Source of the DNA: a virus
DNA length: 26,737 nt
Direction: 5' to 3' (one strand)
IMG/VR virus record: IMGVR_UViG_3300013372_001917
Span: 1-26,737 of that record
The translations under genes and the position numbers were made by a program. This document shows, piece after piece, positions 23,307 through 26,737 of this stretch (position 1 is the stretch's first letter; each line of letters opens with the position of its first letter). The notes below the pieces were generated by a model, which worked only from the letters and a program-made list of their open reading frames with translations, had not been told where the DNA came from and made no database searches.

Positions 23307-24008
23307 TTAATCTTTCATAGACAAGCTTGACATAAATTGTCTATAAAATTGCTCGTTGTGTGTAGCATCATTATAATCTGTCATTGTAACAATTGAATAT
23401 TTTAATCCAGATTTTACTGGTAATGCCGCATGGGAAAATAAAAATGTTGAAGGGAATATATATAAATCTCCTGCAGTAGGTTTGATTGTTAAATCAAACT
23501 TATCAAATCTTAGCCCACCTTCTTCGTAGTCATCATTAATATATGCAACCATTGATACTGTTGATATATATGACCAACCATGATCTGCGTGATAAGAAAA
23601 ATGTTGTCCTGGTCCATATTTAATAAAATTCATAGCTTCCCAATATTTCATTTCAATTTTATAAAATGAGCAGTAATCTGCTAAAGCAATTTTTTGAGAA
23701 TCATACACATCTTGCCAAATAGAGTCTACGTCTTTATTGTATTTGTTAGATGGTTCGTCTGGATTAAACTTTTTCCATTTAAAATCTACGCAATCCCTAT
23801 AGTCAGGCATTTTTTCTCTATATCCAACTGTTGCTTCTTTCCAGGTATGCATACCATTTGAGCTAGATATTGCTTCTTCAAGCCTATTTATAATATTTAG
23901 TTCTGGCTTTATTGCATTTCTATAAACCCAAATTCCTGGGGCAAGCTCTTCTTTTGATGAATATGCTAAATCCATTAATCTGTTCTGCTCTCTATTACTG
24001 CTAGACAT
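23307..24008 (-). CDS. 2-oxoglutarate/Fe(II) dioxygenase, first of the block
   Basis: This 233-aa protein starts at the ATG at 24008, which has no clear ribosome site. An ATG at 23975 (MDLAYSSKEELAPGIWVYRN) is an alternative. The core is complete: His140-x-Asp142 (SYHADHGWS), MVAYINDDYEEGGLRF, IKPTAGDLYIFPS, distal His193 (FSHAALPVKSG) and Lys203. The ELAPGIWVYRNAI opening is shared in style with others in the block. It lies 47 bases after a fibre-accessory gene and before the DUF6065-like gene, so it links the adhesin genes to the modification genes. The substrate is unknown; prolyl hydroxylation of a protein is the family precedent. Confidence 0.85.
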   Translation of the reverse strand: MSSSNREQNRLMDLAYSSKEELAPGIWVYRNAIKPELNIINRLEEAISSSNGMHTWKEATVGYREKMPDYRDCVDFKWKKFNPDEPSNKYNKDVDSIWQDVYDSQKIALADYCSFYKIEMKYWEAMNFIKYGPGQHFSYHADHGWSYISTVSMVAYINDDYEEGGLRFDKFDLTIKPTAGDLYIFPSTFLFSHAALPVKSGLKYSIVTMTDYNDATHNEQFYRQFMSSLSMKD

Positions 24009-24055
24009 TCTGTTATAGAAAGCCTATTTCTTTTTTTAAGTTTGCCGCCTTAATA

Positions 24056-24499
24056 TTATTGAGGAGGATTAAAACTTGTACCATCCCAAACAAATCCTGG
24101 TGCAACTATTTGATTTTCAGTAAGTTCAATAATTTTTATTGAACTGTTTAAATATGTTGTAAGCATTTTGTCCTCTATGGAGCTTTTATCATTTGCAAAA
24201 ACAATTAAAAGTTTTGAATCAGCAAGTACTGCTTTTTTATTTGGAAACACGTTTGACATAGGATACACTTGTTCTGTTCCGCCAGTAAAACCGTTTCCAT
24301 TCCAAACGCCGTTCTTTTTTATAGATTCACTATCAATGCTTGAAATGTCTACCAAAGAAATAACAGCATTAGACAAGACGGCATCTTTAATTAAGTCATC
24401 TAACTCAATTGTTTGTGGACTAGATGCATCAATTCTTAGTATTTTAAAAACTTTCCATGAATTAACATCATCTTGACTTGCAAATGCAAAATTGCTCAT
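24056..24499 (-). CDS. small fibre-accessory-like protein, unknown function
   Basis: This 147-aa protein starts MSNFAFASQDDVNSWKVFKI; AAGGAG lies seven bases before the ATG at 24499. The longer frame from 24553 would run through a hairpin and is rejected. The C-terminus, APGFVWDGTSFNPPQ, and an internal NGVWNGNGFTGG are of the type often ending small proteins encoded next to phage tail fibre genes. The middle (LLIVFANDKSSIEDKMLTTYL) is alpha/beta. It might be a fibre chaperone or a small fibre part. It is the first gene after a hairpin and a TGATACAAT box, so it may head the transcript that contains the oxygenases. Confidence 0.6.
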   Translation of the reverse strand: MSNFAFASQDDVNSWKVFKILRIDASSPQTIELDDLIKDAVLSNAVISLVDISSIDSESIKKNGVWNGNGFTGGTEQVYPMSNVFPNKKAVLADSKLLIVFANDKSSIEDKMLTTYLNSSIKIIELTENQIVAPGFVWDGTSFNPPQ

Positions 24500-24518
24500 T
24501 ATATTTCTCCTTGTTTTT

Positions 24519-24527
24519 ATTGTATCA
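24519..24527 (-). promoter_or_regulatory. extended -10 candidate at the head of the oxygenase block
   Basis: TGATACAAT is read at 24527-24519 on the minus strand, just after the hairpin and about 20 bases before the ATG at 24499. No convincing -35 is present; that position falls in the hairpin. Confidence 0.3.
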
Positions 24528-24530
24528 TTT

Positions 24531-24556
24531 AGCTTGGGCCCCGTGAGGCCCAAGCT
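24531..24556 (-). terminator. strong hairpin after the (F/H)FPP-repeat gene
   Basis: There is a perfect 10-bp GC-rich inverted repeat, AGCTTGGGCC / GGCCCAAGCT, with a 6-nt loop, starting eight bases after the stop codon at 24564. There is no U-tract on the minus strand, so it acts as a U-less terminator or as an mRNA end stabiliser. Confidence 0.6.
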
Positions 24557-24563
24557 AAACTAA

Positions 24564-25538
24564 TTAGTGGTGGTTACATCCAAAACCGCAGAAGTACGGT
24601 GGGAAGAATGGCGGGAAGAACGGTGGGAAGAACGGTGGGAAGTGTGGTGGGAAGAACGGTGGGAAGAACGGTGGGAAGAATGGTGGGAAGAACGGTGGGA
24701 AGAATGGTGGGAAGAACGGTGGGAAGTGTGGTGGGAAGAACGGTGGGAAGAACGGTGGGAAGAACGGTGGGAAGAATGGCGGGAAGAACGGTGGGAAGAA
24801 TGGTGGGAAGTGTGGTGGGAAGAATGGTGGGAAGAATGGTGGGAAGAACGGTGGGAAGAACGGCGGGAAGTGTGGTGGTGTAAATGTTTGTGGGTCGGAG
24901 GTTGTGGCTCCTAATGATGTTCCATTAGCATTAATTGCAAAAACTGTATATGTTTCAGCGTTTGGAGAAACTGTATCAAATGGAGATGTTGCGTTTGCGG
25001 AAAGCTCTCCCCGTGCACTAGATGTTATTCTAAATGAAGTGATTGCAGAACCACCCGTTGCATTGGCAGAAAATGTAATTCTATCACTACCAGATGCTGG
25101 TACAGGACTTGGGCCAGCTGCACTTGTAGAAGCTGATGCCGATGGTGCTTGAGGAACTGTTGTTATTGAAGTCGATGAAGATGTTGTTGACGCAGAATTT
25201 CCAGCGGCATTAGTAGCTACAACAGTAAATGTATACGCAGTTCCTGATGCTAATCCTTGAAAAGTATAAGAAGTATTACTGTTTCCAGTAACAACTGTAT
25301 ATGTTGCAGGGGATGTTGTAATTGTATAAGATGTTGCTGGTGGAGAAGCTGCTGGCAAAGTCCATGATAAGCTTGCTGCGCCACCAGTTCCTGCGGCAGA
25401 TGCTGCAGAAGTTGTGTTAGCGCTTGCCAAATATGTCCGCCCAGTACCCACATTTGTTGCAGTTAAGGAAGTAACTGCACTTGGTTCTAAGAAGTTATCC
25501 TGTGCTGAGGATTTTCTACCTATTTTCTTATTTGCCAT
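24564..25538 (-). CDS. FN3-type protein with 23 tandem (F/H)FPP units and Cys/His tail
   Basis: This 324-aa protein starts [20 protein letters not shown] with GGGG eight bases upstream. Residues ~19-130 form one fibronectin type III-like domain (AVTSLTAT..., [24 protein letters not shown]). Residues ~130-220 form a second Ig/FN3-like domain. Residues 223-314 are 23 four-residue units, 19 FFPP and 4 HFPP, with His units spaced 5, 7 and 7 apart. The last ten residues are [10 protein letters not shown], with two Cys and two His that could bind metal or cross-link. The repeat would make a stiff, aromatic, proline-rich rod. Location next to the fibre gene suggests a virion surface protein, and it is the neighbour most likely to be hydroxylated on proline. 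No signal peptide. Confidence 0.75.
   Translation of the reverse strand: MANKKIGRKSSAQDNFLEPSAVTSLTATNVGTGRTYLASANTTSAASAAGTGGAASLSWTLPAASPPATSYTITTSPATYTVVTGNSNTSYTFQGLASGTAYTFTVVATNAAGNSASTTSSSTSITTVPQAPSASASTSAAGPSPVPASGSDRITFSANATGGSAITSFRITSSARGELSANATSPFDTVSPNAETYTVFAINANGTSLGATTSDPQTFTPPHFPPFFPPFFPPFFPPFFPPHFPPFFPPFFPPFFPPFFPPFFPPFFPPHFPPFFPPFFPPFFPPFFPPFFPPFFPPHFPPFFPPFFPPFFPPYFCGFGCNHH
24598..24873 (-). repeat. 12-bp tandem repeat, 23 units, encoding (F/H)FPP
   Basis: The plus-strand unit is GGTGGGAAGAAC or GGTGGGAAGAAT, with four GGTGGGAAGTGT (or GGC-) variants that change Phe to His. The units are near-identical in DNA with few synonymous changes, so the array is recent or kept uniform by slippage and recombination. 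It is kept in frame and should vary in copy number. Confidence 0.95.
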
Positions 25539-25567
25539 CTATTTAGCCCCTATCTTTATTTTTTTAA

Positions 25568-26737
25568 TTATGCTGTCAAGTCTCCAGCTAGCAACCAAGT
25601 GTTTGTTGCAACCTTGGTGAGTGTTGCTGATGAATATGTTGTTCTTAGTGTTAGTCCTGGTGTACGAAGAATTGTAACTGTACCATCTGCTGCTACAAAG
25701 TTTGCGCCAGTTCCTGATGCTTGGTAAAAATCAATTGATGTACCAATTGGAAAGGCTGTTGTTGCATTTGTTGGTATTGTAATTGCTCGTGTACCTGCAA
25801 TTGGGATAAGTTGATCTCTTAGTGCAAGGCCACCTGTTGATAGGTTATATGCTGCTGAGATTTCAGTTCCAATTGTTGTAAGTGATGGTACGCCAGCTTT
25901 TGTTTGAGTTCCGTCTGTAAATGCTACTCCTGCTGCCGCAACTGTAACTGTACCAGTAAATGTTGGTGAGGCAAGTGGTGCTTTTAGGCCAAGACTTGTT
26001 GTTACAGATGTAGCAAAGTTTGCGTCATCTCCAAGTGCTGCAGCAAGTTCATCAAGTGTGTTGAGTGCTGCTGGGGCAGATGCAATTACTGCATTTACTT
26101 GTGCTGTTGCATCTGCAATTGCTTCTGACTTAGCAGTTGCAATTGCTGTAGCCTGTGCTGTAGATACTGGCTTTGCTGAGTCTGCTGTGTTATCAACAGA
26201 TCCAAGCCCAACCATAGTTTTTGTAATTCCTGATACTGTACCAGTAAATGTTGGTGAGGCAAGTGGTGCCTTATCAGCAAGATCGGATGTGAGGCCTGAG
26301 ATCTTAGACTGAGCAATTGCTGCTGATGCGTTAACATCTGCATCTACAATTGTTCCGTTTGCAATCTTAGCTGAAGTTACTGCGCCATCTGCAATCTTTG
26401 CTTCAGTTACTGCATCAGTTGCGAGCTCTGAGCTAGTTACCGATGCTGCAATAATTTCTGCAGTTCCAACTGAATCATCTGACATCATTGATTGAGTAAT
26501 TGTGTTTGCAGGTAGAGTTACTGTTCCTGTAAATGTTGGTGAAGCTAGTGGTGCTTTTAGATCTATTTGGCCTTGTATACTAGATGTTACTCCGTTTAGA
26601 TACCCTATTTCTTGGTTGCTCACATCGCCAATTGAAGTTGATTCTGGAAGAGTTACTGTACCAGTAAGTGTTGGTGAGGCTAGTGGTGCATAGGTGCTAG
26701 CAGCAGTTGCTGAGGCTAGCTTAGCATCGATCTGTCC
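25568..26737 (-). CDS. repeat-built tail fibre protein (N-terminus beyond window)
   Basis: The frame is open from the window edge to TAA at 25570-25568, giving 389 codons; the 5' end is missing. An internal GTG at 26623 is not a real start, because the same repeat structure continues above it. The protein repeats APLASPTFTGTVT-type units four times (one begins YAPLASPTLTGTV). It contains KTMVGLGSVDNTADSAKPVSTAQ, a hallmark of phage tail-fibre and collar-type proteins, and Ala/Thr/Ser-rich helical stretches (VTEAKIADGAVTSAKIANGT). The C-terminal 100 residues (IPIAGTRAITIPTNATTAFPIG..., LRTTYSSATLTKVATNTWLLAG) look like a compact beta tip common in phage fibres. It most likely forms a trimeric receptor-binding fibre. 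Confidence 0.85.
   Translation of the reverse strand, partial: GQIDAKLASATAASTYAPLASPTLTGTVTLPESTSIGDVSNQEIGYLNGVTSSIQGQIDLKAPLASPTFTGTVTLPANTITQSMMSDDSVGTAEIIAASVTSSELATDAVTEAKIADGAVTSAKIANGTIVDADVNASAAIAQSKISGLTSDLADKAPLASPTFTGTVSGITKTMVGLGSVDNTADSAKPVSTAQATAIATAKSEAIADATAQVNAVIASAPAALNTLDELAAALGDDANFATSVTTSLGLKAPLASPTFTGTVTVAAAGVAFTDGTQTKAGVPSLTTIGTEISAAYNLSTGGLALRDQLIPIAGTRAITIPTNATTAFPIGTSIDFYQASGTGANFVAADGTVTILRTPGLTLRTTYSSATLTKVATNTWLLAGDLTA
25947..26690 (-). repeat. four dispersed copies of a fibre-repeat DNA segment
   Basis: About 36 bp with plus-strand text GTACCAGTAAATGTTGGTGA followed by GGCAAGTGGTGC recurs near 25947-25982, 26235-26270, 26517-26553 and 26650-26690, with small differences. 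Each copy encodes the APLASPTFTGTV unit of the fibre and could support recombination between units. Confidence 0.85.

Noticed and set aside
24500-24553. Longer start for the 147-aa accessory protein
   Set aside because: It would translate the GC-rich hairpin and the AAGGAG site. The ATG at 24499 has ideal spacing.
24598-24873. Possible CRISPR array
   Set aside because: The 12-bp units are directly adjacent with no spacers and stay in the coding frame.
24567-24914. Plus-strand ORF rich in WEER/WEE repeats, and a second in another frame rich in GR/VGRT
   Set aside because: Both are antisense shadows of the 12-bp repeat that encodes (F/H)FPP on the minus strand. They have no ribosome site, and no other plus-strand gene exists in the window.
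25574-25579. Perfect TTGACA -35 box on the minus strand before the FN3-repeat gene
   Set aside because: It lies in the end of the fibre gene and no acceptable -10 is found 15-19 nt downstream (AAGATA region), so I do not call a promoter.
26623-26737. Start of the fibre gene at the GTG at 26623
   Set aside because: The same frame and the same APLASPT-type repeat continue to the window edge, so the true start is outside.

Overview
This window is almost certainly part of a tailed double-stranded DNA phage (Caudoviricetes) or prophage with a long-tailed, siphovirus-like virion. It is AT-rich, and every credible gene lies on the minus strand, tightly packed with many 1-20 nt overlaps. Read in the direction of transcription (from 26737 down to 1), the window starts inside a tail-fibre gene and ends inside the tape measure gene. 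No terminase, lysis, replication, integration, tRNA or CRISPR feature is visible. The host cannot be fixed from sequence. Start codons sitting directly behind -10 boxes (leaderless-type starts), extended -10 promoters and hairpins without U-tracts would suit an actinobacterial host, but this is inference.

Region 1 (26737-24056) is the adhesion region. It holds a repeat-built fibre (cut by the window edge), an FN3-type protein whose C-terminal third is 23 tandem four-residue (F/H)FPP units, and a small protein with a fibre-accessory look.

Region 2 (24008-17427) is the unusual part. It encodes seven double-stranded beta-helix proteins of the 2-oxoglutarate/Fe(II) dioxygenase (prolyl-4-hydroxylase-like) type, nearly all overlapping. 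Six keep the HxD...H...K/R site and the last has lost it. Two mutually related proteins, one resembling DUF6065, lie between the first and second oxygenases. A LamG/concanavalin-like adhesin (17403-15640) closes the accessory block.

Region 3 (15576-11216) is the head module: a small conserved protein, portal, prohead protease fused to an acidic coiled-coil (probable scaffold) tail, and HK97-fold major capsid protein, ended by a strong terminator. Region 4 (11113-7149) is the connector and tail-tube module: head-tail adaptor proteins, tail terminator candidate and major tail protein, then a second strong terminator. Region 5 (7041-1) holds the tail assembly chaperone pair, joined by a programmed -1 frameshift at CCCAAAC, and a tape measure protein of more than 2,100 residues. 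The tape measure carries an inserted segment that looks like a protein-kinase/HipA-type fold.

Regulation can partly be read. Hairpin terminators are followed at once by promoters (TGnTATAAT-type -10) ahead of the connector and chaperone modules, and possibly ahead of the oxygenase block. TTGCCT-17-TATAAT/TAAAAT promoters precede the protease and major tail protein. Three genes (LamG, the small pre-portal gene, protease) have a -10 box only 6-9 nt before the start codon and no Shine-Dalgarno, suggesting leaderless mRNAs. The main hypothesis is that the oxygenase battery hydroxylates virion or host-surface proteins. The proline-rich repeat protein encoded next to it is the obvious candidate substrate.
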